From NCBI RefSeq assembly GCF_000520015.2, contig NZ_CP007044.2, positions 4,216,001-4,280,000 on the forward strand: DNA of 64,000 nucleotides, given 5' to 3'. The position numbers were made by a program, and so were the translations under genes. Of this stretch, positions 18,323 to 28,257 are shown piece by piece (positions within the stretch are counted from its first letter, which is position 1; every line of letters begins with the position of its first letter). The stretch comes from Chania multitudinisentens RB-25. GTDB lineage: Bacteria > Pseudomonadota > Gammaproteobacteria > Enterobacterales > Enterobacteriaceae. The notes under the pieces are model-generated. The model made no database searches. It was not told the DNA's origin and saw nothing but the letters and a program-made list of their open reading frames with translations.

Positions 18323-19513
18323 ATGTTTGAAAAAATCACCGCTGCACCTGCCGACCCTATTCTGGGTCTCACCGATATTTTCCGTGCGGACGACCGTCCG
18401 AACAAAATCAACTTGGGGATTGGTGTTTACAAAGACGAAACGGGTAAAACACCGGTACTGAGCAGCGTTAAGAAGGCTGAACAATACCTGTTGGAAAATG
18501 AAACCACCAAAAACTACCTCGGCATTGAAGGCATCCCCGCATTTGCCAGCTGCACGCAAGAATTGCTCTTCGGTAAACAAAGCCCGATCATTGCCAGCAA
18601 GCGTGCGCGTACTGCACAAACTCCAGGGGGAACCGGTGGCCTGCGCGTAGCGGCAGATTTTATTGCCAATCAAACCAGCGCCAAGCGCATCTGGATCAGC
18701 AACCCAAGCTGGCCTAACCATAAAAACGTGTTTGGTGCCGTTGGCCTAGAGGTTTTGGAATATGCCTATTACGATGCGGCCAACCATGCGTTGGACTTTA
18801 ACGGCCTGCTTGATAGCTTGCAACAAGCTGAAGCTGGCGACGTAGTGTTGTTCCACGGCTGTTGCCATAACCCAACGGGCATTGATCCAACCGCAGAACA
18901 ATGGGCTCAGTTAGCAGAGCTCTCCGCTGCCAAGGGCTGGTTACCGCTGTTTGATTTCGCCTATCAAGGTTTTGCCAAAGGTTTGGAAGAAGATGCCCAA
19001 GGTCTGCGTATTTTCGCCGCCCAGCATCAGGAACTGATTGTTGCCAGTTCTTATTCGAAAAACTTCGGTCTTTACAATGAGCGTGTCGGTGCCTGTACCG
19101 TCGTCGCCGCCAATGCTGAAACCGCTGACCGCGCATTTAGCCAGGTTAAAGCGGCGATCCGCGCCAACTACTCCAACCCACCGTCACACGGTGCCGCCGT
19201 TGTTGCTACCATTTTGAGTAACGAAACGCTGCGTGCCACTTGGGAACAAGAACTGACCGACATGCGCCAACGTATTCACCTTATGCGCCAGTTGTTCGTG
19301 AAGACGTTGCGTGAAAAAGGCGCACAGCAGGACTTCAGTTTCATCATCAACCAGAATGGTATGTTCTCTTTCAGCGGGTTGACCAAAGAACAGGTACTGC
19401 GCTTGCGCGATGAGTTCGGTGTTTATGCCGTTAACTCTGGTCGTGTTAATGTAGCGGGAATGACCACGGACAATATGGCACCACTGTGTGAAGCCATTGT
19501 GGCCGTGTTATAA
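18323..19513 (+). CDS. aspC: Aspartate aminotransferase
   Basis: PLP enzyme interconverting aspartate and 2-oxoglutarate with oxaloacetate and glutamate; also acts on aromatic amino acids. The length of 396 residues is identical to E. coli AspC. ARTAQTPGGTGGLRVAADF, the substrate-site segment CHNPTGIDPT near residue 190, and SSYSKNFGLYNERVG with the PLP-binding Lys near 246 are present. I start at MFEKITAAPADP because it is the family N-terminus and GGAAG (18310-18314) is 8 bases upstream; the earlier in-frame ATG at 18308 overlaps that site. Confidence 0.95.
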   Translation: MFEKITAAPADPILGLTDIFRADDRPNKINLGIGVYKDETGKTPVLSSVKKAEQYLLENETTKNYLGIEGIPAFASCTQELLFGKQSPIIASKRARTAQTPGGTGGLRVAADFIANQTSAKRIWISNPSWPNHKNVFGAVGLEVLEYAYYDAANHALDFNGLLDSLQQAEAGDVVLFHGCCHNPTGIDPTAEQWAQLAELSAAKGWLPLFDFAYQGFAKGLEEDAQGLRIFAAQHQELIVASSYSKNFGLYNERVGACTVVAANAETADRAFSQVKAAIRANYSNPPSHGAAVVATILSNETLRATWEQELTDMRQRIHLMRQLFVKTLREKGAQQDFSFIINQNGMFSFSGLTKEQVLRLRDEFGVYAVNSGRVNVAGMTTDNMAPLCEAIVAVL

Positions 19514-19527
19514 CTGAAACAGTATTG

Positions 19528-19552
19528 AAAAGGGGCGCAATGCGCCCCTTTT
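19528..19552. terminator. Bidirectional terminator aspC/gloC
   Basis: Eleven-bp stem AAAAGGGGCGC / GCGCCCCTTTT with a short loop. Poly-A on one arm and poly-T on the other make it functional for both convergent genes. Confidence 0.88.
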
Positions 19553-19574
19553 GCCATCAGTAGCAGAGATACCT

Positions 19575-20222
19575 TTACCAAATAGCCGGTTCTGCGCGCA
19601 GGAAGGGGTTAGTTTGGCGTTCTTGGCCAAAAGTGGACATCGGTCCATGCCCTGGAATAAACGCGATATCATCGCCCTGCGGCAATAGTTTGGTGTGAAT
19701 CGAATTAATCAACACCTGATGATCGCCGCGCGGAAAATCACTTCGCCCAACACCACCGTTAAACAACACATCGCCAACCAATGCCTGTCGAGATTTTTTA
19801 TCGATAAAAACGATGTGGCCCGGCGTATGGCCAGGGCAGTGCAGAACATCCAGCGATATCTCCCCCACCTGCACCATATCCCCTTCTTCCAACCATTGGG
19901 TTGGCGTAAAGGATGCGCACTCTTCCAAGCCAAACATGCGGCTTTGCGCAGGCAAACCATCAAGCCAGAAAGCATCTTCTTTATTCGGCCCCACAATCGG
20001 CACCTGATAATACTCAGCCAATTCAGCAGCGGCACCAACGTGATCAAGATGCCCATGAGTCAACAGGATTTGCTTCACCTTCACGCCTTTTTTCGCCACT
20101 TGCGCTTTCAATTTTTCCGGTTCGCCGCCGGGATCAACTAAAGCAGCCTGCTGCGTTGCATCACACCAGATCAAAGTACAATTTTGGCTGAACGCCGTTA
20201 CAGGGATAATATGGTATTTCAT
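19575..20222 (-). CDS. gloC: Hydroxyacylglutathione hydrolase GloC (type II glyoxalase)
   Basis: Metallo-beta-lactamase-fold thioesterase hydrolysing S-lactoylglutathione, the second step of methylglyoxal detoxification; formerly YcbL. The length of 215 residues equals E. coli. The metal motif THGHLDHVG is near residue 55, with further ligands in HCPGHTPGH, GDVLFNGGVGRSD and PGHGP. The frame is open to 20267, but MKYHIIPVTAFSQNC is the conserved start, so I use 20222. It is 64 bases downstream of ycbK on the same strand. Confidence 0.93.
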   Translation of the reverse strand: MKYHIIPVTAFSQNCTLIWCDATQQAALVDPGGEPEKLKAQVAKKGVKVKQILLTHGHLDHVGAAAELAEYYQVPIVGPNKEDAFWLDGLPAQSRMFGLEECASFTPTQWLEEGDMVQVGEISLDVLHCPGHTPGHIVFIDKKSRQALVGDVLFNGGVGRSDFPRGDHQVLINSIHTKLLPQGDDIAFIPGHGPMSTFGQERQTNPFLRAEPAIW

Positions 20223-20286
20223 AAAACTCCAACAACAACGGCACCATTCCGGACAAGTTGGGGCCATTCACTCATGGTGTACAGTG

Positions 20287-20835
20287 TTACCAGGTCCGCA
20301 CCGGGCCGGTATCAATGTGTACAAAGTTACTACGTGGATAATATCCTACGCCACCAGCACGCATTTTTAACGCTGCTTTGCGGACATTACTCAGTTGGAT
20401 ACCTTCAATGTGGAAATCCATGGCCTGCCCTTTGGTATGATAACTCTGTTTAGCCACACCGCGGCGATGTTCGCGCATCTCGTTATTGGTCGTCATGGAA
20501 CGATAGCCCGAAATCAGCTGTATCGGCTTGGTTGTTCCAAGTAAACCCTGTAGGCGGTAAAGATGATCAAACAAACGGGGATCGATAGTTTTGGTTTTAT
20601 TGGCACGATAATCACGGAAAAGATGATTCAACCGCACTAACTCTTCTCTGTTGTAACCTTTGCCGTCAAAGAATTCGGCTTTGATAGACTCACCCGTATT
20701 CAGGTTATTGAGTAACAGGATACGTGGGCGAGCAGTAGAAAGACTAGCAATGGCCTGCCCAGGGAGCAGAGCTATACCGATGGCCGCACTACCTAACGTT
20801 AGCCATTTACGGCGATGATGATCAATTTTGTCCAT
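20287..20835 (-). CDS. ycbK: YcbK family M15-like peptidase, exported
   Basis: DUF882/peptidase M15-like protein of 182 residues, same length as E. coli YcbK. The N-terminus HHRRKWLTLGSAAIGIALLP has a twin-arginine-type RR pair followed by a hydrophobic stretch ending AIAS, so export to the periplasm by Tat is likely. Putative zinc-site residues are the His in SYHTKGQAMDFHIEG (H...D spacing) and in NFVHIDTG, as in D,D-peptidases such as MepA. In E. coli the family is linked to the cell wall, consistent with ldtD next to it. Exact substrate is not shown by sequence. Confidence 0.9.
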   Translation of the reverse strand: MDKIDHHRRKWLTLGSAAIGIALLPGQAIASLSTARPRILLLNNLNTGESIKAEFFDGKGYNREELVRLNHLFRDYRANKTKTIDPRLFDHLYRLQGLLGTTKPIQLISGYRSMTTNNEMREHRRGVAKQSYHTKGQAMDFHIEGIQLSNVRKAALKMRAGGVGYYPRSNFVHIDTGPVRTW

Positions 20836-20945
20836 GACTCTTTTAAACCCGGCAAGAATGTCAAAAAATATGCATAAAACTGCGCACTTCCCGCACCATA
20901 ACCGCCAGCGTATGCTGAGTCAACCCACCATACGCCCAGGTTTAC

Positions 20946-20969
20946 AAGCGCTCACAAAAAAGAGCGCTT
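20946..20969 (-). terminator. Hairpin after ldtD
   Basis: Perfect 8-bp stem AAGCGCTC / GAGCGCTT, 48 bases beyond the ldtD stop on its strand. On the minus strand it lacks a following U-run (its loop is U-rich), so it may stabilise or attenuate and not terminate fully. Confidence 0.45.
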
Positions 20970-21016
20970 ATGGATAGCCAGACATTCAGACCGTTATTTA
21001 TTTAGAATTACTGCAT

Positions 21017-22861
21017 TTATTGCATCAATTTTCCAGCCTGAGCCAAAATTTGTGCACCCGATCTCACCGTAGCATCATAATTGTAAATATCTGTACGAAA
21101 CTGCGGTTTGCCGTCATCAGAAACCCAAGCTGTCAGATAATAAAGTTGCACCGGGATATGCTGGCGAATGTTCACATAGGTGGTATTTCCCCCTTTCAGA
21201 GTGGAGGAAACACGCGTGTTATTCCAACCCGCATCTTGCAGCAGCATATTGGCTAAATCAGAAGCCTTGTTCACACGCACACAGCCCGAACTCAACGCTC
21301 GGATATCTTTCTGGAATAACCCGTGGTTCGGAGTATCGTGCAAGTAGATCGCATCTGAACTTGGCATATTAAATTTGAAACGCCCCAGCGAGTTACTGGC
21401 TCCAGGAGCCTGCTGGACGCGGTAGGGGAAATTACGTGGTGAAACCACGTTCCAGTCAATCATTGACGGATCAATCACCTCTGCGTCATTACCCCAACCA
21501 GAAAATACCCGATAGCCGTGTTTCTGGAAATAACCTGCGTCATGTCTCGCATGAGGTGCGATATCTTCACGAATCAACTTAGTGGGCACATTCCACGGTG
21601 GGTTGACCACCACATTATTAAGCGCACTGCTCATTAATGGCGTTTTGCGGCTTGGGCGGCCAACAATCACCCGTGAAGACAAGACTTCATTACCATTCAG
21701 GTAATAGATCAGCGAGTAGTTCGGGATATTGACCATAATCCCGGTATCAACGTGCCCAGGTAAAATACGCAAACGCTGAATATTCAATGCCAGCAAAGAC
21801 GCTCGCATTTGCGGGGAAACATTCAACCATTCACGCGTCCGGGGCCCAATAACCCCATCGGGCGTTAACCCTTGCCATGTTTGGAAACGTTTGACTCCTT
21901 CCACTAAATCTTCGTTATAGTGGTTATCCGTCACTGAGATTGAACCGGCTGAGTGCTGTTCCAATGGCGCTTCGGAAGAAGCTAAATCTTTTATCGGCGC
22001 TGCTGCAGGGCTGATTACCGCCCTGGCAGTATCACGGCTTTTTTCTTCATCCACCGACAAATCATCATCAATTACCGGGGCCGTTGCTACCGTATCCGTC
22101 ACCGCAGGCTCCTGCGAAGGCGGCGTTGCTATCGGTGCCGCGGTTAGCATTCCAGTGCGCGCCAGGATTTCTCGCAACGCTGGAATGTCACCACTGAGTT
22201 GACCAGGACGCAAGCTTGAGCCATTAGCTATTTGCGGCCATGAACGCCCATCAGCCAGCAGATCACGCAGTGCCTGATGCATTTTTTCATATTGCGGATG
22301 CTGAGGAGCCAGCGAATTGACATACGCCAAAGTATTACCCTGCTGTATCGAAAGCAGCCACTGATTAATCACAGTATTGGCTGGCACCGCCAACTTGTAG
22401 GGAATATTGCTGTACAACCAATGGTTACCGTTTGCCCCAATCGACGAAACAAACTGCAAATACCCCAACATCGCATCAGATAGCACGATATCACGCGCCA
22501 TATCACTGATAGTCGGGTCGGTAAGCCATTTTACCCATTGAGTAAATTGCGGTTGCACACCTGAAATAGCAAGCTCGGCAAGTTGCTGTTGGAATTGCAA
22601 TACGGCTTCCCGATCCTGCCACAAAGGTTGCATCTGGTTGCTTGCATACAATTGAGCCAAGGTAGGGAGATAATGCGGCACTACATTTTTTGGCAAGGCT
22701 TCAAGTAGCGCAGAACGACTCTGTTCTGCGGATATACCGGACGCAGACACCACCGGAAACACCGGCACGGTTGCCCATGCGGATAACGACGTGGCAAAAC
22801 TACACGCTATTGCGTAACTCAATGCCAGACACCGTATTGAGTTTCCTTTTTTAAGCAACAT
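21017..22861 (-). CDS. ldtD: L,D-transpeptidase LdtD (YcbB)
   Basis: Periplasmic enzyme making 3-3 meso-DAP crosslinks in peptidoglycan, a route that bypasses beta-lactam-sensitive transpeptidases. 614 residues (E. coli 615). Signal peptide with core LALSYAIACSFATSLSAWA. A peptidoglycan-binding domain (VEGVKRFQTWQGLTPDGVIG) is near residue 325. The C-terminal YkuD domain has IYLHDTPNHGLF and the catalytic Cys in LSSGCVRVNKASD near residue 528. A Pro/Ala/Glu-rich, low-complexity stretch (about residues 245-315) lies in the scaffold before the binding domain and looks longer or more acidic than in E. coli. Confidence 0.94.
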   Translation of the reverse strand: MLLKKGNSIRCLALSYAIACSFATSLSAWATVPVFPVVSASGISAEQSRSALLEALPKNVVPHYLPTLAQLYASNQMQPLWQDREAVLQFQQQLAELAISGVQPQFTQWVKWLTDPTISDMARDIVLSDAMLGYLQFVSSIGANGNHWLYSNIPYKLAVPANTVINQWLLSIQQGNTLAYVNSLAPQHPQYEKMHQALRDLLADGRSWPQIANGSSLRPGQLSGDIPALREILARTGMLTAAPIATPPSQEPAVTDTVATAPVIDDDLSVDEEKSRDTARAVISPAAAPIKDLASSEAPLEQHSAGSISVTDNHYNEDLVEGVKRFQTWQGLTPDGVIGPRTREWLNVSPQMRASLLALNIQRLRILPGHVDTGIMVNIPNYSLIYYLNGNEVLSSRVIVGRPSRKTPLMSSALNNVVVNPPWNVPTKLIREDIAPHARHDAGYFQKHGYRVFSGWGNDAEVIDPSMIDWNVVSPRNFPYRVQQAPGASNSLGRFKFNMPSSDAIYLHDTPNHGLFQKDIRALSSGCVRVNKASDLANMLLQDAGWNNTRVSSTLKGGNTTYVNIRQHIPVQLYYLTAWVSDDGKPQFRTDIYNYDATVRSGAQILAQAGKLMQ

Positions 22862-23025
22862 CCCTTGCCCCCTAGGCTCATAAAAAATACTACCAAGACT
22901 ACTTATTAGTTTCAGTATACAAACAGAACGGCCCTTTTGCTTTCAGTGCCGCAGGTTCCATGTTTTATTTTAATTAAGCGACCGTAGTCTGGTCGGTAAA
23001 AATCAGCTTATCATCTCCTCAGCGC

Positions 23026-23050
23026 AGAAAAATAGCCACCTGAGGTGGCT
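23026..23050 (-). terminator. Terminator of the muk operon
   Basis: Stem AGCCACC (23034-23040) / GGTGGCT (23044-23050) with loop TGA. Read on the minus strand it is followed by ATTTTTC, so it ends the cmoM-mukFEB transcript 28 bases after mukB. Confidence 0.8.
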
Positions 23051-23077
23051 GTTTTCAGATTTGTAGGATTCACTTAT

Positions 23078-26000
23078 TCAGCTCTGAGATATCTCTGCCG
23101 TCGTTGCCCCCTGCGTTAACGGCTCAGAGGCAAAACCACGCAAGCCTACCACATGTACATGTTCATGATTCTGGAATACTTTACGTACCAGTTTATAGGT
23201 AGTGCCTTTTTCTGGGCTGATGTTTTCCGGGGCAGCAATAATCAATTGCATTTCCAGGCGATCGCACAATTCAAACAGTGTCGCAATCGATTTAGCATCC
23301 AAACGCGCAGCCTCATCCAGGAACAACAAACGGCAAGGCGAGATATCTTTACCACGCAGACGGCGTGACTCCTCTTCCCAGCTCTGCACGACCATCACCA
23401 GAATCGACATCCCGGTGCCAATCGCCTCTCCGGTAGACAACGCACCACTTTCTGCACGCAGCCAACCATCTGAACCACGGTACACTTCCACTTCCAATTC
23501 CAGATAGTTACGGTAATCCAGCAACTCTTCACCAATGGTCTGCGGCGTACGCTGGCCCATATCGATCTGCGGGTTCAGGCGTTGATAGAGCTTAGCCAGC
23601 GCTTCAGAGAAGGTCAGACGGTTACTGTTAAACAGATCCTGATGTTGTTCCTGCTGCTCAGAGAGCACTGTCAGCAATGTGGCATGCGCTTCCCGCACAT
23701 TTACGTTCAAACGCACGCTCTTCACCTGCCCGAAAGACACCGCCTGCAACCCCTGGTTGAGCATGCGGATACGGTTCTGTTCCCGCTGAATAGTCTTACG
23801 GATGATATTTGCCACACTCTTCGAACTGATGGCCAGCTTCTGCTCACGTGCCGTCAATTCCTCCGTCAAGCGCGCCAGTTCGATTTCCATCTGCTCGATG
23901 GCTTCTACCGGATCATCAGTACGGATGATATCCTGGCGAATACGCTCGCGCAGATGTTGATAGACGGCGATATAGAACTGAATTTTACGCTCTGGCCGTT
24001 TTGGATCTTCCGACAGACGCAATACATCGCGCAGATGCTCATTATCCGCGACTGCCAAACGCAACGCACCCAGCGCTTTATCCGACATAGAGCGCAGTTC
24101 ATCGCCATCCATATAGGCCAATTCGCGGCGGTGCAAACGGCGTTCAACACCGTTGTCTTTCACCAGGCGCATCACCGCACACCAGCCCGCTTTAGCGCTC
24201 ACTACTTGTTCACGCAGTTGATAGTAATCGCGTTCCAGCTTACGCAGCTTTTTCTGCAAACCGTCCATTTCTGCTTCGCAGAAAGTCAGTTGTTTCTCCA
24301 ACTGATTACGGCGGGTACGGTTACTGCTCAAGGCCGCATGCAGTTCATCACGGCGCTGACGCGCACGCGCTTCTGCATTGGCATCGGCCTGTACACCAAT
24401 GTCCAGCAGTTCCTGGCTCAGTTCTTTCAGCATGTCGCGCTTGGCATCAAAAGAGCTTTTCAGCGATGCCAGCACTTGGCTGTATTGGGTAAACTGGGTC
24501 TGATACTGGCGCAACTGCTCACGAGCACGAGTACGTTCTACCTCTGCCTGTTCCAAACGTTGGCGCAGCTTTTCGTTAAGATCGTTATTGGCATTCTGCA
24601 TACCGGCAGAATCGGCATAGCTGAAGTGCGCACGGCGCTGTACCACTTCCGTCAACGCAAACGCCTGCTGTTTAGCCTGCCGCTGCGTAGCCTGCGCCTG
24701 GGTGTAATTTTGCTGTAGCTGTTCATGTTGTTCCGGGTCGCTTTGCAACACCGCCAGCAACGGCTCCAGCTTGGTCAGCGCCCCTCCATGTTGTTGGATA
24801 TAGCGGGCTGCATCCTGAGCTTCTTCGCACTCTTCGCGAATTTCTTCAACACGATCCTGCAAGGTATCATCATTCAGCAGTGAAACTAATGGCATCAGGC
24901 GGTTCAGCGCTGTAATGCCCTCTTTGGCCTGCTCGTATTGCTGGCGCTGCTGCTGATTCTGCGTTTCGTGGTTATTGAGCGAACGCTCAATCTCCCCACG
25001 GCGGCTGTTCATGGTGCGGATTTCCGCCTCAGGATCGGCGTCAAACGCCACTGCCAGATGAGAACCAATAAAGCGGCTGAAAGCCTGATGGGAACGCTGG
25101 GTTTTCTGCACGTCAAACGACAGCGTGGCGTAACGTTCTGCCAACGTATCGCGTTCGGCATGCAGCACTTCCAGGCGATTTTCGCGCGCTGCACGGCCAA
25201 ACAACGGCACTTCCGGGTAGCGCGAATAACGCCATTGGCGATCGGCGATCTTCACCACCACCGCTCTTTCCTGCTCTTCAACGGCAAATACGCTGTCATC
25301 GAAGGATTGTGGATCGCCTTCGATCAGGTACAAATCTTCCGGGCAATCCTCCAGCCCTTCCAACATTTCGCGTACCAGCGACAGATCCGGCACCACAATC
25401 GCATGGCGTGACGGGCCATACAATGCAGAGAAATACGGCGCATCATCAATGGTCACGTCGTCATAAATCTCTGACAGCAGTACACCACCAAAACGTTCCG
25501 CCAGCGTCACCAAGCGCGGATCTTCAGCTCCGCTTGGTTGGCTCAGGCGTTCAATCTGCGCTTCAATTTCACGCTTACACGCAGCCACGTCGTCACGCTC
25601 AACCGTGGTTTCACGCTCCAGCTCCAACAATTGCTGCATGTATTCTGTAACTTGCTGGCTGTCTTCAAACGTTTCGCCACTCTGTTCACCAAGCTGGCTC
25701 AGCGAATCCTGCGCAGCCAACCAGATTGGCGCACGCACAGTCAATTCTTTGATCCGCTGCTGAAGCTGCTCCAATTCCTGGCGCATTTCCATGCGCCGCT
25801 CACCGGCTTCGCTGACGCTTTGTGACAGTGATTCCTGGCGTTCTTCCAGTTCCTGTAGCAAAGCATCAAGTTCATCCGGTTGATATTCCTGCCCGTGACG
25901 TTTACAGAACTCTTGCAGCAGGCGCTCAGCATCCTGTTGTGAACGCAAGCGCTGCTCCAGCTCACTCAGCCGCATACGCAACGGTTGTACCCGTTCGGCC

Positions 26001-27532
26001 TGATGTTGTTGCGCTGGCCAGTCACGCAACAGTTCACGGGCGGTTTGCCAGGCCTCACTGCGGCTCACTTCACCGGCAATTTTCCCGACCAGTTGATAAG
26101 CCTGTTCGAACTGGCTATGAGCAGCATCGGCCACGCTCAGTTTCTGTTCCAGCAGCAACAAGGCTTCGGTGGCTTCCTGCTCACGCGCCTGGAAAGTATC
26201 CAACCATTCTTCAGCATTCTCAGCGGTCAGTTCTGGCACCTGGCACAACGCACGGGCGCGTTCAAGTGCCTGAAGTGCCTGCTGATACTGAATTGCCCGG
26301 GTTTGCTGCACGTCCAAAGCCTGTTGATAATCAGCAAGCTGGCTTTTCAGCTCATCCACTTCCAGCTCAGCGGCTTCGGAACGCGCCTCATTTTCCGCCT
26401 GCTGTTCGCCCGCTTCGGCAACCACTCCATTCTGTTCTTCCAGGCGGTAAGTCAGCTCTTCCAGATCGCCTTCATAACGCTCGATCTTTTCCTGCTGACG
26501 CATTGCCGTCTGCACCAGATTCAGGTGATCGCTGGCGGCTTGGTAATCGGTTTCCAGATCGGACTCCGCACCGCTTTGCTCAGCCAGTTCACGAGCCATT
26601 TCTACATGGCGAAGCTGCTCAGAGGCCAACTGTTTGCGGCTGCTCAGCAAATCACCTCGCAACACCAGCGCGTCATCCAAATGGATACGGCGTTCATTGG
26701 CGTGGCGCATATAATCCGCCGCCACGTAGGATGTCGCTTCAGAAATCAAATGCTTGAACAGATCACGATCTGACTGAGTAACGCGGATCGCCTCCAGCGT
26801 CATGCGGTTTTCACGCAGCGCCGCTTCCATATCCTGGAATGCTTTGCGCACGCCGCTGTTTTCCGGCAACAGGTAATCACGCAGCGAGCGGGTAATCGCA
26901 CTGGAGATCCCCCCGTAGAGCGAGGCTTCGATCAGGCGGTAAAACTTGCTGCGGTCGGCCGAAGAACGCAGGCGCTTCGGGATCACACCAAGATCAAACA
27001 TTAATGAATGGTAATCGGTGATGGAGTTGAACTGCTTGAACTGCACCCCTTCCATCTCTTCAACGCGTTCTTTCAGCTCCTGCAACGAAAGCACACGCGC
27101 CTGGCGTTCACCCACCGTTTGAGTCAGCAACTCCGTCGGTTGTACCACCGTCGGCAAACCCTGAATGGTAAAAGGTTTGATATCAACTTTGCGATCGCGC
27201 CCTGCAACCTGCTGCAAACGCACCCCCACCAATACACGCTGATGGCGTGAATTCACCACGTCCAACGTGGAATAGCAGACACCGGCGCGCAGCTTACCGT
27301 GCAACCCTTTATCACGCGAGCCACTGGTGGCCCCCGCTTCGGTGGTATTACGGAAATGCAGCAAAGTCAGATCGGGGATCAACGCGGTAACAAACGCCGC
27401 CATGGTGGTGGATTTACCAGCCCCGTTGCCCCCAGACAGCGTTGTGACCAGTTCATCCAAATCAAAGGTTCGAGCAAAAAAACCATTCCAGTTAACCAGC
27501 GTCAGTGAGCGAAATTTACCGCGTTCAATCAT
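23078..27532 (-). CDS. mukB: Chromosome partition SMC-like ATPase MukB
   Basis: SMC-type motor of the MukBEF condensin that extrudes and compacts chromosomal DNA. 1484 residues (E. coli 1486). Head: Walker A SGGNGAGKST near residue 34. Long coiled-coil arms rich in Gln, Glu and Leu run to about residue 1200 around a central hinge (about 640-790, GGVLLSEIYDDVTIDDAPYF). The C-terminal head half has the signature ALSTGEAIGTGMSIL and Walker B RLLFLDEAARLD. The start overlaps the mukE stop as ATGA, so the stoichiometry is probably translationally coupled. Confidence 0.97.
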   Translation of the reverse strand: MIERGKFRSLTLVNWNGFFARTFDLDELVTTLSGGNGAGKSTTMAAFVTALIPDLTLLHFRNTTEAGATSGSRDKGLHGKLRAGVCYSTLDVVNSRHQRVLVGVRLQQVAGRDRKVDIKPFTIQGLPTVVQPTELLTQTVGERQARVLSLQELKERVEEMEGVQFKQFNSITDYHSLMFDLGVIPKRLRSSADRSKFYRLIEASLYGGISSAITRSLRDYLLPENSGVRKAFQDMEAALRENRMTLEAIRVTQSDRDLFKHLISEATSYVAADYMRHANERRIHLDDALVLRGDLLSSRKQLASEQLRHVEMARELAEQSGAESDLETDYQAASDHLNLVQTAMRQQEKIERYEGDLEELTYRLEEQNGVVAEAGEQQAENEARSEAAELEVDELKSQLADYQQALDVQQTRAIQYQQALQALERARALCQVPELTAENAEEWLDTFQAREQEATEALLLLEQKLSVADAAHSQFEQAYQLVGKIAGEVSRSEAWQTARELLRDWPAQQHQAERVQPLRMRLSELEQRLRSQQDAERLLQEFCKRHGQEYQPDELDALLQELEERQESLSQSVSEAGERRMEMRQELEQLQQRIKELTVRAPIWLAAQDSLSQLGEQSGETFEDSQQVTEYMQQLLELERETTVERDDVAACKREIEAQIERLSQPSGAEDPRLVTLAERFGGVLLSEIYDDVTIDDAPYFSALYGPSRHAIVVPDLSLVREMLEGLEDCPEDLYLIEGDPQSFDDSVFAVEEQERAVVVKIADRQWRYSRYPEVPLFGRAARENRLEVLHAERDTLAERYATLSFDVQKTQRSHQAFSRFIGSHLAVAFDADPEAEIRTMNSRRGEIERSLNNHETQNQQQRQQYEQAKEGITALNRLMPLVSLLNDDTLQDRVEEIREECEEAQDAARYIQQHGGALTKLEPLLAVLQSDPEQHEQLQQNYTQAQATQRQAKQQAFALTEVVQRRAHFSYADSAGMQNANNDLNEKLRQRLEQAEVERTRAREQLRQYQTQFTQYSQVLASLKSSFDAKRDMLKELSQELLDIGVQADANAEARARQRRDELHAALSSNRTRRNQLEKQLTFCEAEMDGLQKKLRKLERDYYQLREQVVSAKAGWCAVMRLVKDNGVERRLHRRELAYMDGDELRSMSDKALGALRLAVADNEHLRDVLRLSEDPKRPERKIQFYIAVYQHLRERIRQDIIRTDDPVEAIEQMEIELARLTEELTAREQKLAISSKSVANIIRKTIQREQNRIRMLNQGLQAVSFGQVKSVRLNVNVREAHATLLTVLSEQQEQHQDLFNSNRLTFSEALAKLYQRLNPQIDMGQRTPQTIGEELLDYRNYLELEVEVYRGSDGWLRAESGALSTGEAIGTGMSILVMVVQSWEEESRRLRGKDISPCRLLFLDEAARLDAKSIATLFELCDRLEMQLIIAAPENISPEKGTTYKLVRKVFQNHEHVHVVGLRGFASEPLTQGATTAEISQS

Positions 27533-28257
27533 TCCTGTTCATCCTCTGCACTGCCGATACCGTTATCTGCCTGCGAATCTTCAGCATCGCTCTCGTCATT
27601 CAGTAATAGGCTATTTTCAACCGGCATCGCTTCACCATCACGGATCATCCGCAACTGCGCTTCACGCGGATCATCACCGCTGCGCACATCGGCACCAAAG
27701 CGGAACACTGCTTCTGTGATACGGAATTTACTGCTGTCATTGCCCATGAAATACACCATGCCCAGGCGGCGCAAGCGGTTCAGCGATGCCCGCACCTTTT
27801 CATGCAGCTTTTGCCGATCAAGATCCGAACCAGTCGAACGCTGGTTAACAAATTTCAGCAATTTGTTTTCATCGGCCAGGCTCAGCAGTTCTTCATACAA
27901 CTCCTGCTGACTGAAAATGCCTTCGTGCGCCAAGCGCTCCGGGCTGAGATAGAGATAACACAGGATTTTACCCACCATCATATCCAGCTCGGACAGCACC
28001 GAACGGGGGATCAAGGTGGTAGAACGCGGGCGCAGGTAGAAAAAACCCTCCGGCGCACGGATCAGTTCAACGCTGTAACGGGTATAGAATGATTCCAGCT
28101 CGTCCTGAAAATCCATTAAGAAAGCGTGGTTGTCCAACTCATCAATACCGATGTGGCGCCCCGCACGCAATTGGCTGTCGAGCGCCGGAAACAGCATATT
28201 AGACAGCGCTTTGGCCAGCTTGACTGGCATTACTTGTTCAATATTTGTCGATGACAT
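27529..28257 (-). CDS. mukE: MukBEF kleisin-associated subunit MukE
   Basis: Winged-helix (KITE-type) subunit that binds MukF and modulates MukB ATPase activity. The conserved start MSSTNIEQVMPVKLA fixes the ATG at 28257, although the frame is open to 28377. The core RAPEGFFYLRPRSTTLIPRS is nearly invariant. Length 242 against 234 in E. coli; the extra residues are in the acidic C-terminal tail (NDESDAEDSQADNGIGSAED). It overlaps the mukF end by 20 bases and the mukB start by 4. Confidence 0.95.
   Translation of the reverse strand: MSSTNIEQVMPVKLAKALSNMLFPALDSQLRAGRHIGIDELDNHAFLMDFQDELESFYTRYSVELIRAPEGFFYLRPRSTTLIPRSVLSELDMMVGKILCYLYLSPERLAHEGIFSQQELYEELLSLADENKLLKFVNQRSTGSDLDRQKLHEKVRASLNRLRRLGMVYFMGNDSSKFRITEAVFRFGADVRSGDDPREAQLRMIRDGEAMPVENSLLLNDESDAEDSQADNGIGSAEDEQE

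Noticed and set aside
23582..24718. 378-residue plus-strand open frame inside mukB
   Set aside because: Complementary-strand shadow of the mukB coiled coil, with repetitive Leu/Phe/Gln composition; no start signal.
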